Shown here: positions 19,118 through 27,771 of the stretch, piece by piece
Position numbering within the stretch: the first letter of the stretch is position 1
Layout of the letters: each line of letters opens with the position of its first letter
Assembly: GCF_014648295.1 (NCBI RefSeq)
Contig: NZ_BMQV01000012.1
Span: 1 to 64,000 of the forward strand
From: Shewanella saliphila
Lineage (GTDB): Bacteria; Pseudomonadota; Gammaproteobacteria; Enterobacterales; Shewanellaceae
DNA length: 64,000 nt
Reading direction: 5' to 3'
Notes under the pieces: generated by a model
The model's database searches: none
What the model saw: the letters and a program-made list of their open reading frames with translations, nothing else
What the model was told of the DNA's origin: nothing
Made by a program: the position numbers and the translations under genes

Positions 19118-19186
19118 ATGCAAACAAACTATTTCTGTGTCGACATTTTCGCACAGGCAATCACAAGCTTAAGGTGGAAGACTTAA
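19118..19186 (+). CDS. 22-residue leader ORF overlapping the transporter start
   Basis: Encodes MQTNYFCVDIF then AQAITSLRWKT. It begins one base after the stop of the MARLDD ORF and its own stop overlaps the transporter start as TAATG (19184-19188). That geometry is typical of translational coupling. It has no separate Shine-Dalgarno sequence, so ribosomes would have to reinitiate from the first ORF. The peptide matches nothing I know. Confidence 0.4.
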   Translation: MQTNYFCVDIFAQAITSLRWKT

Positions 19187-20694
19187 TGAGTGAAGCAAAA
19201 CCACAAGGAACGATGTTTGGACACCCTAAAGGGCTGTTCTTACTGTTTACAACGGAATTATGGGAACGTTTTAGTTACTACGCTATGCGTGCAATCTTGG
19301 TACTTTATTTAGTCGATAAAGTGCAAAGTGACCAAGCTGGAGGCGGCTTAGGCTGGACTGAAGCTGATGCATTATCTTTATACGGTACATTTACGGGTCT
19401 TGTTTATTTAACCCCACTTATTGGTGGATGGTTAGCAGATAACGTTTTAGGTCAACGTAAAGCGATTTATATCGGTGGCTTCTTAATGGCCGCGGGTCAA
19501 TTTGCCTTAGCCGCTCCACATAGTTGGATGCCTGGTTTAGAAACCACCATGTTTTATATTGGTTTAGGTACCTTAATCTTAGGTAACGGTCTATTTAAAC
19601 CAAACATCTCTACTATGGTTGGTGATTTATACCCTGCGGGCGATCATCGCCGCGACGGTGCATTTACCATTTTCTACATGGGTATCAACATTGGTGCAGC
19701 GCTTTCAGGCTTTATTGTTGCCTGGGCTTATACTTCATTCGGTCACGAAGTTGTGATTGATGGACAAAGCGTATTTATCAACAACTGGCAAGCAGGCTTC
19801 TTCTGTGCTGGTGTTGGTATGATCATTTCATTAATCATTCAATTCTTCTTTGCCCAAAAACTACTTGGTGATATCGGTACTGTTCCGGCAGCCAAATTAG
19901 AGCAAAGTAAAAATGCTGCTGAAGGCAATACTCGTAAAGAGCCGTTAACTAAAGTTGAACGTGACCGTATTAAAGTCATTATGGTTATGGGTTTATTTAC
20001 CATTATCTTCTGGGCTGGTTTTGAGCAAGCCGGTGGTTTAATGAACTTGTTCACCAACAACTTCACAGACCGCATGATTGGCTCATGGGAAGTACCAACA
20101 ACTTACTTCCAATCACTGAATGCTATTTTCATTGTTGTATTCGCACCAGTCATTGCCTCAATTTGGATTAAATTAGGTAAAAATGAACCTAACTCGCCAA
20201 TTAAGTTTGCTTTAGGTTTATTCCTATTAGCTGTTGGCTTTTTATTCATGATGGGTGCTGTACTAGAAATGGGCGGCGACGCTTCTGTTAAGTCAAGCAT
20301 GTGGTGGTTAGTGGGAGCTTACTTCTTCCACACCATGGGTGAGCTATGTTTATCACCTATTGGTTTATCAATGGTGACTAAGCTTGCTCCACTGCGTATT
20401 GCTTCATTAATGATGGGTGCTTGGTTCCTATTCATTGCAGCAGCAAACAAAATTGGTGGTTTAGTAGGTTCATTAATTGGCCATGGCGGCGCAGTTGAAG
20501 AACAATTAGCAAACGCAATGGCTATCTTTGCCGGTATCGCGATTACCGCGACTATCTCTGCGATTATCTTGTACTTAATGTCAGATAAATTGGTTGACTG
20601 GATGCATGGCGCTGAAAGCAAGCATGACACTGAAGAGCAAGCACTAGAAGAAGAGATTGCTGTTACCGCTGAACATGAAGCAATTAAGCGTTAA
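19186..20694 (+). CDS. POT-family proton-dependent oligopeptide transporter
   Basis: Inner-membrane proton symporter for di- or tripeptides (DtpA/TppB type, PTR2 family). The 502 residues contain about 14 membrane helices and the family signatures FTTELWERFSYYAMRA (about 19-34, the ExxER motif as ELWER), the conserved YLTPLIGGWLADN (about 78-90) and GNGLFKPNISTMVGDLY (about 131-148). The start at 19186 has AAGGTGGAAG upstream; the 44-residue extension in frame to 19054 is not supported. Two tandem leader ORFs precede it and the second overlaps its start codon. A strong terminator follows. Confidence 0.92.
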   Translation: MSEAKPQGTMFGHPKGLFLLFTTELWERFSYYAMRAILVLYLVDKVQSDQAGGGLGWTEADALSLYGTFTGLVYLTPLIGGWLADNVLGQRKAIYIGGFLMAAGQFALAAPHSWMPGLETTMFYIGLGTLILGNGLFKPNISTMVGDLYPAGDHRRDGAFTIFYMGINIGAALSGFIVAWAYTSFGHEVVIDGQSVFINNWQAGFFCAGVGMIISLIIQFFFAQKLLGDIGTVPAAKLEQSKNAAEGNTRKEPLTKVERDRIKVIMVMGLFTIIFWAGFEQAGGLMNLFTNNFTDRMIGSWEVPTTYFQSLNAIFIVVFAPVIASIWIKLGKNEPNSPIKFALGLFLLAVGFLFMMGAVLEMGGDASVKSSMWWLVGAYFFHTMGELCLSPIGLSMVTKLAPLRIASLMMGAWFLFIAAANKIGGLVGSLIGHGGAVEEQLANAMAIFAGIAITATISAIILYLMSDKLVDWMHGAESKHDTEEQALEEEIAVTAEHEAIKR

Positions 20695-20740
20695 TAAAAT
20701 CGACGATAAAGTGATGACTTAGCAACATATCATCACCAAT

Positions 20741-20780
20741 AAAAATCCCCTCCAAGTTAACTTGTGAGGGGATTTTTTTA
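20741..20780. terminator. Terminator of the POT gene
   Basis: Stem AAAATCCCCTC with GAGGGGATTTT, followed by TTTTTTT on the plus strand. The converging response regulator gene ends at 20794 and may use it as well. Confidence 0.9.
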
Positions 20781-20793
20781 TCCGGTCATTTCA

Positions 20794-21915
20794 CTAGTGA
20801 CAAGACAACTGCATAAAGCCACCCGCATTAATATCGGTTTGATAAACCAGCCCGGTAAAACGGTTTTCCAGTAACTGTTGTTTATGTTGTTGATGATACG
20901 TACCAATGCACAGTTTTTCATCCATCAACAATGTTCGTCTTTGCACGCCAGCTTGATGCCAATTCACATCGCCCAATTGCAAGGCACTAGGTAACACTAA
21001 CGGCATTAAATGATTATCATGGCGTAAGTAACACCGTAAGCCATTGCCTGCCTGACCCACAGACACAGTGTACTGTTGCAAATCAACACAAACATAGATG
21101 ATATCTGTGAGAATATGTAAACCCGACCTCACCATACGCTTATTTAAATAGCCCAGCATGTTATCAGGTTCAATTAGTGTGGTGCTCAAACCGTTACGAA
21201 ATAGCTTAAGCTTTTGATTGATGAAACTTTTAAGCAATACACAGCCAAATGCTGCGCTGTTATCTTCAGGATGAAAATGCGCCATATACATGACTAAATG
21301 ACTGTCGCCTACCATGGTTGAATCAATAAAATAGGCACTGACATCATTGTTTTTAAATAAGCTGTAATCAATAACAGCCCTGGGATAAAGGATGTGAGAC
21401 GCGGGGAAAAGTTGTTGCTGTACACTCTTAGCGGCTTGAGCATTTTGTTCAAGTAGATGCAGGTTATCGGTTAACTCCAGGTAAGACAGTTCATTCATTT
21501 CGTGCAAATGAGTTTGGCTACTGGCATTCATTGGTGTCGCTGCGGTTAACATCGCTTGAATGATGGCTTGTTCAATAATGAACAGATCGGCAACAGGTTT
21601 GGTTAAATAATCGCTAGCACCAATCCGTAATGCTTCGACAACATCGGCCATAACATCATTAGCAGAAATCACAATAGAGGGCACGGCGGGATTGATATCT
21701 TGCATTTGCCTCAGCATGGGCAAACCACCGAGCCCAGGTAAACCTAAGTCAGCAATAACAATATCAAACGTTGTTTGAGAAAAAAGTGCGATACCCTCTT
21801 TACCGTCATGAGCGAGGTGGACTTTAGCTCCCTGCCCTTGCAAAAAATCTGCAACGACATGACGAAATATAGGATCATCTTCAACAAAAAGGATTTCGAC
21901 ATCAGTTAACGCCAT
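20794..21915 (-). CDS. RssB-like response regulator with degenerate phosphatase domain
   Basis: A 373-residue cytoplasmic regulator. The receiver domain (about 5-120) has the acidic pair in VEDD, the phospho-acceptor Asp in IVIADLGLPGLGG (about 56) and the Lys in YLTKP. A helical linker (about 140-175, with AAKSVQQQLFPAS, typical before PP2C/SpoIIE domains) leads to a C-terminal domain with the PP2C outline but without the metal-binding Asp residues: the usual ADVxGHG reads MAHFHPEDNSA. RssB of E. coli, the adaptor that delivers RpoS to ClpXP, has the same plan. Control of RpoS is inferred from this likeness. It follows mlaA by 44 bases; a hairpin covers its ribosome site. Confidence 0.8.
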   Translation of the reverse strand: MALTDVEILFVEDDPIFRHVVADFLQGQGAKVHLAHDGKEGIALFSQTTFDIVIADLGLPGLGGLPMLRQMQDINPAVPSIVISANDVMADVVEALRIGASDYLTKPVADLFIIEQAIIQAMLTAATPMNASSQTHLHEMNELSYLELTDNLHLLEQNAQAAKSVQQQLFPASHILYPRAVIDYSLFKNNDVSAYFIDSTMVGDSHLVMYMAHFHPEDNSAAFGCVLLKSFINQKLKLFRNGLSTTLIEPDNMLGYLNKRMVRSGLHILTDIIYVCVDLQQYTVSVGQAGNGLRCYLRHDNHLMPLVLPSALQLGDVNWHQAGVQRRTLLMDEKLCIGTYHQQHKQQLLENRFTGLVYQTDINAGGFMQLSCH

Positions 21916-21918
21916 ACT

Positions 21919-21949
21919 ACAACCCCGCAGAAGTGTCTGCCGGGGTTGT
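21919..21949 (-). promoter_or_regulatory. Hairpin covering the response regulator ribosome site
   Basis: ACAACCCCGCAGA pairs with TCTGCCGGGGTTGT (one bulged base). On the minus strand the only Shine-Dalgarno-like GGGG before the 21915 start lies inside the 3' arm of the stem. No T-run follows, so it is not a standard terminator. Confidence 0.5.
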
Positions 21950-21959
21950 ATAGCCCCGG

Positions 21960-22739
21960 CTAATCTAGCTCATCAAGGTATTCGTCAAGTAACTCATCGC
22001 TTTCTTGATTAACAGGCATGTCGCCATCATACACTTTGTAATCCATATGCTGTAAATATGCGTCTTTTACAAATGCGTATGGATCGAGAGCATTGTCTAA
22101 TAACCTTTCTTGGTCAATTGCTTCAGCACGTGAGTGCAAGCCTTTAAGGCCCCATTTCAATACCGATTGCCAAAAAGTTAACTCGGATAAAGGAAAGTAT
22201 AGACTATCCACCCAGTCTGATGCGATTTCTCTTGTCACAAAAGGGCCATAAAACGGTGCCATAAAATACGGACCATTCGGAACGCCGTAATACCCTAACA
22301 CTTCATTAAAGGCGTCTTGTTTACGGTTCATTCCCATCATATCGGCCACATCAATAACACCGAGCAAACCAATCGTGGTGTTAACCGTAAAACGGCCACC
22401 CGCATTGGCAGCCCACATCCACTTACCTTGCAAGGTATTGTTAATAAGTGCGCTAGGCTCTTCTAGGTTATATACAAAATTATTAATGCCCGTTTTAATT
22501 GGGCGTGGCACATAATCTTTATAGCCGTGAGCAACGGGTCTTAAAATATATTGATCAACATACAAATAGTTGAAATCCCACATAGTGCGGTTAAATCCCT
22601 CAAACGGATCTCGAGGATCGTTATAAGTGATTTCAATTGCGGGCGATGATTCTTGGGTAACTTGAGGCGCATCATCTTGGGCATACACTGGCATACCTAA
22701 CACAACAAACGCCTGAAGTAATATCCATTTATACTTCAT
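21960..22739 (-). CDS. mlaA: MlaA (VacJ) phospholipid-asymmetry protein, apparently without a lipobox
   Basis: Outer-membrane component of the Mla pathway, which removes mislocalised phospholipids from the outer leaflet. The 259 residues contain the family blocks NDPRDPFEGFNRTMWDFN (about 40-57), YVPRPIKTGINNFVYNLEEP, NAGGRFTVNTTIGLLGVIDVA and LGYYGVPNGPYFMAPFYGP. The N-terminus is a signal peptide (MKYKWILLQAFVVLGMPVYAQ) but has no lipobox Cys, and no Cys was found anywhere in the protein, whereas E. coli MlaA is a lipoprotein. It is followed by the RssB-like gene in the same unit. Confidence 0.9.
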   Translation of the reverse strand: MKYKWILLQAFVVLGMPVYAQDDAPQVTQESSPAIEITYNDPRDPFEGFNRTMWDFNYLYVDQYILRPVAHGYKDYVPRPIKTGINNFVYNLEEPSALINNTLQGKWMWAANAGGRFTVNTTIGLLGVIDVADMMGMNRKQDAFNEVLGYYGVPNGPYFMAPFYGPFVTREIASDWVDSLYFPLSELTFWQSVLKWGLKGLHSRAEAIDQERLLDNALDPYAFVKDAYLQHMDYKVYDGDMPVNQESDELLDEYLDELD

Positions 22740-22800
22740 AACACTCTCTTAAAAATGACAAAAGGGCCTGCTCAATAAACTGCTAATTTTGTCTTTTTAT

Positions 22801-22827
22801 TAAAGCAATTTCTGTTCAAGTCGATAT
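22801..22827 (+). promoter_or_regulatory. FliA (sigma28)-like promoter before the FliK-like gene
   Basis: TAAAGCAA, 11 bases, then GTCGATAT. The known sigma28 consensus is TAAAGTTT-N11-GCCGATAA; the -35 core TAAA and six of eight -10 bases agree at exact spacing. It lies 243 bases before the FliK-like start. The overlapping GATATAAT could equally serve as a sigma70 -10 box, and a TTGACA at 22973-22978 is another possible -35 without a good -10. Confidence 0.4.
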
Positions 22828-23069
22828 AATTTAACCGGCTAAAGCAAGGTGTAGCCTTGTTGTTTGTTCTCAATAGCGGGTTAGCTTTGTCTTATTACCA
22901 GCAATGATTCATACGACATGAATTCAATTGCCCCAATAAAAGGCAACAAGAGCGCTAAGGATACTTAGACTGTTGACAATATCAATCAAAAATTTGTAAA
23001 TGAAAATAAATTCAGTGTTAGGTTAATCGGTTTGATTATTGTGCAAAATGTTCGCTTAATAGGATTTAT

Positions 23070-25496
23070 ATGGCGGTGCCACCGACAAACACAGCAACAA
23101 CCACACCCAGCTCTGCAACGCAAAAAGCGGCGAATGCGGGTCAACAAGTGTCGCCTGATATTCAACAAAAGCATGCAACCGCGGCAAGCACAGCAACCCC
23201 AAAAGCAACGTCAGATCTTGCTGCTGTGTTATTACCCGTAAAACTACAACAACCACAAACTACGGTATCGACAGATCTTGATATCACCATTCAAAATCAA
23301 CAGTATCAACTGACAAAGACCGCTGAATTACAAAAATTATTACAACAAACCGCTCAAGTAGTGATGACCAGCGAACAAGCAAAAGCGGTAACTAAAGCTG
23401 CTAATCTAGCCTTAACTCAAGGAACGAATACGGCTCAACCCACCAACACGCCGCAACAGTTTGCCCCCGTAGTGACAGTAAACCAGCCAACGGTTAGTGT
23501 CATTTCAACGCAACTGGTGTTATTAGCGCAGAGTATTAACTTAACGTTACCGACATCGTTAACAGAACTTGCCCAACAAAATGGGGTGTCAACTCAACAG
23601 CTCACATCATTGGCCTCGCGGCCACAAGGCTACACACTACCGACGGCACAGGTATCTCAAGGACTATTAACCTTTACCGATGGCCCAAGCATTAAGCTGC
23701 CTCAAACGGTCTCCCTGAGTGAAGGCCAATACCTTGCTAAAGTGGTTGTTAATCAGCAGCAGTTACAGCTCGCACTGACACCTGTTGTAGCAAAAGTTAA
23801 TGTAGACTTAGTCAAACAAGCAGCTGCTATGCCTGATTTACAGTCTAACAATGTTGTTTTAACCAAAAATGAGCCGGCACAAATCCTCAGTCAATTTATA
23901 AAAAAACTTGAAGCGACCCCGTTGCCGAGCACTAATAGCCCAAAAACGCCTGTTAATCAAAGTGGCATAAATCAAAACACCATTAATCAAAACAGTATCA
24001 ATCAAAGTAAGCCTGCAACAGGCAGTACAAGTACAAACGATGTCGTTATTTCGGCTCAACAAGTCAGTCGTAACATCGCGAGTTCAAGCACTAACAGCAC
24101 GAGTAATATTGCTAACGGATTAGGCCGTCGCCCTGAGATAGGGCTAAGCATTGGTAATGGTAATACTGGTGTCAGTGCAGTAAAAGAAATACCCGTTAAT
24201 TTATCGACAACCGCTGTGACATCAACAAGCACTGGCATAAAAACGAACAGTGGCAATGCACAACAAAGCTCGCAGCAAACATCAGCGATAAAGCCAGAGG
24301 GACGGCAAGGTGGTCAACATCTAGCACCAACAGATGTTAGTCATCAGACTCAAAAAGTACCGGGACAACAGTTAACAGCAAGTCTTACAAGTGCTTCCAT
24401 ATCATCAGCAAGTACGCCTGCGACGCAGAATACTCAAGCAACATCAGCCGCTCAGGCAACATCAGCCGCTCAGGCAACACAAACAGCTCAGAACACTCAA
24501 ACGACACAAACAGCTCCGAACGCTCAAGCAACTCAAGCAACTCAAGCAACTCAAGCAACTCAAGCAACTCAGAGCAATGCTACCCAGGTAAATATCGCAG
24601 TCACTAATGATGCTGCTCAATCTAAGCAAACAGTAAACAAAGATCCCCAGCCAATAGAAGTGCTCAATAAAGCTTTATCTAAAGCGGGAGCAATGCCAAT
24701 AAAACAACAGCAAAATTTACAACTGCCTAATAGCTTGGCCACTGAATTATTAAAACATTTACCGCAAATGAGCCCGCATCCATTAAGTGCATTAAGCGAT
24801 CCCAAATTACTGAACCATGAACTCCACAGCCTTGCCAGTTTAAACCTTGCTCAATCTATTCTGCCTTCAAACTCTGCAAGCTCTCCACTTTATTCTGGCG
24901 GAGCCATCACAACATTATTTCAACTGTTACTTGGCGTGAAAGCCCAATCAAACAGCTCAAGCATCAGTGCAAAATTACAAGATCATTTAGCTCAATTACA
25001 GCAGCGAACCTTAGCAAAATTAACCGGAACCTCCGGCTTACTTGGTGCGCTTGATAAACTCGGTGGCGCTGACTCAATGGCTCAACTTGCCAACAGTATT
25101 GCAATGTACCAACAAGCGAGCACAGATCAAAATCAAGCGATGACCTGGTATTTTGCATTACCTTATTCAATAAATCAGCGTGATGAACAGTTTGAAGGCA
25201 AGTTTGAACAAGACAACGAGCAAGACCAAGAGAAAGGCGGCTGGAAATTACAGTTAAAATTTAATCTAGCACAAGGTTCATTGCTTATTTGTGCTCATAA
25301 GAAAGCAGATAAGTTAGATATCCAATTTAAAGGCAACAGCCAATCTCTACTCGAAAGAGTCGATAAATTTAATGGCGCACTGGCAACAAAAATTAGCCAA
25401 ATAGGCCTGACCCCTGGGACGTTTAGCTCGCAGTTAACCCACATTCCTGCCACATTATTACCTGGCGACCATTATCTGGTTAAAACGAGGGCATAA
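23070..25496 (+). CDS. FliK-like protein (hook-length control domain) with Thr/Gln/Ala-rich body
   Basis: An 808-residue hydrophilic protein without signal peptide. About residues 1-560 are of low complexity, rich in Gln, Thr, Ala, Ser and Asn, with NQ-type repeats near 295-315 and ATQ repeats near 485-500. The C-terminal 100 residues (WKLQLKFNLAQGSLL ... TPGTFSSQLTHIPATLLPGDHYLV) look like the folded FliK C-terminal domain that contacts the export gate. This plan (flexible ruler plus switch domain) is that of flagellar hook-length control proteins. It is followed three bases later by a free-standing FlhB C-terminal-like protein, and no other flagellar gene is near. TAGGATT precedes the ATG. 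Function is by likeness only. Confidence 0.7.
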   Translation: MAVPPTNTATTTPSSATQKAANAGQQVSPDIQQKHATAASTATPKATSDLAAVLLPVKLQQPQTTVSTDLDITIQNQQYQLTKTAELQKLLQQTAQVVMTSEQAKAVTKAANLALTQGTNTAQPTNTPQQFAPVVTVNQPTVSVISTQLVLLAQSINLTLPTSLTELAQQNGVSTQQLTSLASRPQGYTLPTAQVSQGLLTFTDGPSIKLPQTVSLSEGQYLAKVVVNQQQLQLALTPVVAKVNVDLVKQAAAMPDLQSNNVVLTKNEPAQILSQFIKKLEATPLPSTNSPKTPVNQSGINQNTINQNSINQSKPATGSTSTNDVVISAQQVSRNIASSSTNSTSNIANGLGRRPEIGLSIGNGNTGVSAVKEIPVNLSTTAVTSTSTGIKTNSGNAQQSSQQTSAIKPEGRQGGQHLAPTDVSHQTQKVPGQQLTASLTSASISSASTPATQNTQATSAAQATSAAQATQTAQNTQTTQTAPNAQATQATQATQATQATQSNATQVNIAVTNDAAQSKQTVNKDPQPIEVLNKALSKAGAMPIKQQQNLQLPNSLATELLKHLPQMSPHPLSALSDPKLLNHELHSLASLNLAQSILPSNSASSPLYSGGAITTLFQLLLGVKAQSNSSSISAKLQDHLAQLQQRTLAKLTGTSGLLGALDKLGGADSMAQLANSIAMYQQASTDQNQAMTWYFALPYSINQRDEQFEGKFEQDNEQDQEKGGWKLQLKFNLAQGSLLICAHKKADKLDIQFKGNSQSLLERVDKFNGALATKISQIGLTPGTFSSQLTHIPATLLPGDHYLVKTRA
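24438..24473 (+). repeat. Two tandem 18-base repeats in the FliK-like gene
   Basis: Two identical copies of an 18-base unit starting GCAACATCAGCC, encoding ATSAAQ twice. In frame. Confidence 0.8.
24522..24571 (+). repeat. Nine-base tandem repeat in the FliK-like gene
   Basis: About five and a half copies of ACTCAAGCA (first copy GCTCAAGCA), encoding TQA repeats. The unit is a multiple of three, so copy-number change would alter protein length without a frameshift. Confidence 0.9.
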
Positions 25497-25499
25497 ACC

Positions 25500-25811
25500 A
25501 TGAATGATGAATCGAAAAAAACACAACAAGCAGTCGCACTCAGCTTCGACGGCATTAGTGCGCCAAAGATTACCGCCACAGGTAAGGATTTAGTCGCAGA
25601 TGAAATCATTGCCATCGCCAAAAGTGCGGGCATTCACATTCATCAAGATCCACATTTAAGCGAGTTTTTACAGTTACTCGAGCTTGGCGAAGAAATCCCC
25701 AAAGAACTTTATTTACTCATTGCTGAGTTAATTGCATTTGTTTATATGCTAGACGGTAAATTCCCAGAGCAATGGAGTAACCTTCATCAAAAAATAGTTG
25801 CTCAGGCATAG
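25500..25811 (+). CDS. Free-standing FlhB C-terminal domain protein (FlhX-like)
   Basis: A 103-residue cytoplasmic protein matching the C-terminal export-switch domain of FlhB/YscU proteins: AVALSFDG, PKITATGKDLVADEIIAIAK, GIHIHQDPHLSEFL, LGEEIPKELYLLIAELIAFVY. The four FlhB membrane helices are absent and the NPTH self-cleavage site is replaced (KKTQQAVAL), so it resembles the product left after cleavage. Proteins of this kind (FlhX) are known to stand in for the FlhB C-terminal fragment in some bacteria. It is three bases downstream of the FliK-like gene, with GAGGG before the ATG, so the pair should be co-translated. FliK and FlhB are partners in substrate switching, which supports a joint role. 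Confidence 0.85.
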   Translation: MNDESKKTQQAVALSFDGISAPKITATGKDLVADEIIAIAKSAGIHIHQDPHLSEFLQLLELGEEIPKELYLLIAELIAFVYMLDGKFPEQWSNLHQKIVAQA

Positions 25812-25851
25812 CAACCTGCTCAAAAAAACGTAAGTTGCTTCAGCTATTTGA

Positions 25852-26190
25852 CTATATCAAAAATTGATAACTAAATTTAGCGACCATAAACAGCGCTCCT
25901 AATCCTAACCCACTCAGGCATAACCCCGCCAAACGGTCTTGATCAAATGCAAGCCAATCATTAAATGAGGCGTAAAATCGTAATGAAATACCATAGAGCA
26001 CAATAAAGGCCAGTGAGATAAAGCTGTAGAGGTAATGTTCAGGATAAAAAAACGTCAATAACGGGATAAACGCCAACACGTAATCACCGCTTTTATATTC
26101 AAAATCAGTGTTATTTTCAATAATAATATCAAGCAGCATTTGCAGAGGTATGACGATTACCAGCAAGCCTAACAACAAAATAAAGTCCAT
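25852..26190 (-). CDS. Small membrane protein of unknown function
   Basis: I do not recognise this 112-residue protein. It has about three to four hydrophobic stretches (MDFILLLGLLVIVIPLQMLL, YVLAFIPLLTFFY, YSFISLAFIVLYGISLRFY, LAGLCLSGLGLGALFMVA), so an inner-membrane location is likely. The ATG at 26190 is five bases behind GGAG; a GTG one codon upstream is also in frame. It converges on the FlhX-like gene. Confidence 0.65.
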   Translation of the reverse strand: MDFILLLGLLVIVIPLQMLLDIIIENNTDFEYKSGDYVLAFIPLLTFFYPEHYLYSFISLAFIVLYGISLRFYASFNDWLAFDQDRLAGLCLSGLGLGALFMVAKFSYQFLI

Positions 26191-26393
26191 CACTACTCCG
26201 TTAATCTGTGATGTACACAGACAATGTTAGCTTTAGTAAACACGAGCCGACTATTAAGAGTAACAGACCGAACCAACCACCTATTTATCACAAGATGTTG
26301 AGGTTTAAGCTCAGAGGTAAGACCATCAGCATTTGAGCTAACAGCAAAGACGCCACAAAAGTACCGGATAATATAATCCATTATAAATTCCAT

Positions 26394-26763
26394 TTATAAG
26401 TATTTCTTCCATTTCAAATCGTCACAGTATCAATAATGAAAGTGAGCGCAAAAGAACTGTGCAGATGACAAAACTTATAGCTTGTTTTTAACCCACAATC
26501 AATAATTTACATTATCTAAGTGATATTTACATACGATATAATTAGATCCATCGAACAAATTAACATCAGCAATTATGTGATTGAGTTAATGCTTGATATA
26601 ATTAATCGGAATATTTAGTTCATTTTTAAACGTTCAAATTTATATTGTGCGCAATCATAATGTGCCATTCAATTTTGATGACTTTAACCCGTCACAATGT
26701 AACTTCACTTAATCAATAATAGTGTTAAAACTGAACAAGATTTCACGAAACAAAATGAGAGAG
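26394..26763. other. AT-rich intergenic region
   Basis: No ORF I can support. GATATAATTA occurs twice, at 26535-26544 and 26595-26604, exactly 60 bases apart, and either may be a -10 region for the DUF3187 gene. No -35 matched well. Confidence 0.3.
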
Positions 26764-27738
26764 ATGATGTCAATAAAAGCCAATTTGTTAGTTACACTTT
26801 CAGGATTAGCAGTCGTTCCTGCGGTTCAAGCTCAGATGGTCGACTTTGACGATTACGGCCCATTAAGGGTTTATGCTCAATCCCCTATGCAATCAATAAA
26901 CCACACCCCGCTGTTGCGCTCAGGATTCTCATTACCCAATGGCCAGAAAGAATGGTATATCACGGCCAACATTGCCAGTATTTGGTCTGAGTCAGAAGTA
27001 CTTCTGGCCGATTACTATCAAAATACTGTCACGGGTGGCATAAAGTGGCAGATGTCAGATGCGTTAATGTTAGATGTTAATTATCGATGGGGATTTAGTG
27101 CTGATAATCATTTAGACTCGCTCACAATGTGGTTTCATGACGCGTTTGGATTTGACCAAAATGGTCGTCAAGATCAAGCCAAGCATCAAAACCAAATTCA
27201 TTCCGATGAGTATGACATTCACATTGACGATTTAAGCGGTGAAACCCTCGAGAACGCCATAACGGCATACTTAGGTTACCAACTTCTACAAAGTGAGCAT
27301 CATGGGTTATCAATCGGTGCTAGCCTATATTTAAAAGCGGTTGACAGTGGCCCATTTGCTGAAGATTCGTTTGCGCAAAGCATTCAAATAAACTACAGCT
27401 ACAAAAATGGCCCACATCATGTGAACTCAAGCTTGGGAGTTAGCTTTATTGAAGACACCGAGTCGATATCAACCAATAGTTATGACGACCGTTTCACCAC
27501 GATTGCGATTGGCTATGAATATCGCAGTGGACGCCACGGTTGGTTAGCAGAAATACACAGATATGCAGGATTGGTAAGCTGGGATGAAAATTTCTCAGAT
27601 GCGTCTCATGAAGCTTTGCTCGGCTACCGTTACTACTTAAACACCAGTGCAATTGAATTCACTCTGGTTGAAAACTTTGAAAACATGGATAACAGTGCAG
27701 ATATTGCCTATACGCTAGGCTACCGTCAGAAATTTTGA
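26764..27738 (+). CDS. DUF3187-like outer-membrane protein
   Basis: A protein of about 325 residues with a signal peptide (MMSIKANLLVTLSGLAVVPAVQA) and a mature part of alternating aromatic/polar strands (such as NGQKEWYITANIAS, LMLDVNYRWGFSA, HHGLSIGASLYLKAV, TTIAIGYEYRSGRHGWLAEI) ending in Phe (YTLGYRQKF), as in outer-membrane beta barrels. The overall pattern recalls DUF3187 family proteins of Shewanella and Vibrio; function unknown. Three ATGs (26755, 26764, 26767) compete; AGAGAG before 26764 favours the latter two. It stands alone and ends in a hairpin. Confidence 0.7.
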   Translation: MMSIKANLLVTLSGLAVVPAVQAQMVDFDDYGPLRVYAQSPMQSINHTPLLRSGFSLPNGQKEWYITANIASIWSESEVLLADYYQNTVTGGIKWQMSDALMLDVNYRWGFSADNHLDSLTMWFHDAFGFDQNGRQDQAKHQNQIHSDEYDIHIDDLSGETLENAITAYLGYQLLQSEHHGLSIGASLYLKAVDSGPFAEDSFAQSIQINYSYKNGPHHVNSSLGVSFIEDTESISTNSYDDRFTTIAIGYEYRSGRHGWLAEIHRYAGLVSWDENFSDASHEALLGYRYYLNTSAIEFTLVENFENMDNSADIAYTLGYRQKF

Positions 27739-27740
27739 TC

Positions 27741-27763
27741 AACAGGGCATTATATTGCCCTGT
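27741..27763. terminator. Bidirectional terminator
   Basis: Perfect stem AACAGGGCA with TGCCCTGTT between the converging genes ending at 27738 and 27772. The T-run is short, so strength is uncertain. Confidence 0.7.
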
Positions 27764-27771
27764 TTAACTCT

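Noticed and set aside
26193..26393. 66-codon minus-strand frame ending just before the small membrane protein
   Set aside because: No ribosome site at a usable distance and no protein-like pattern, though its stop overlaps the next ribosome site.
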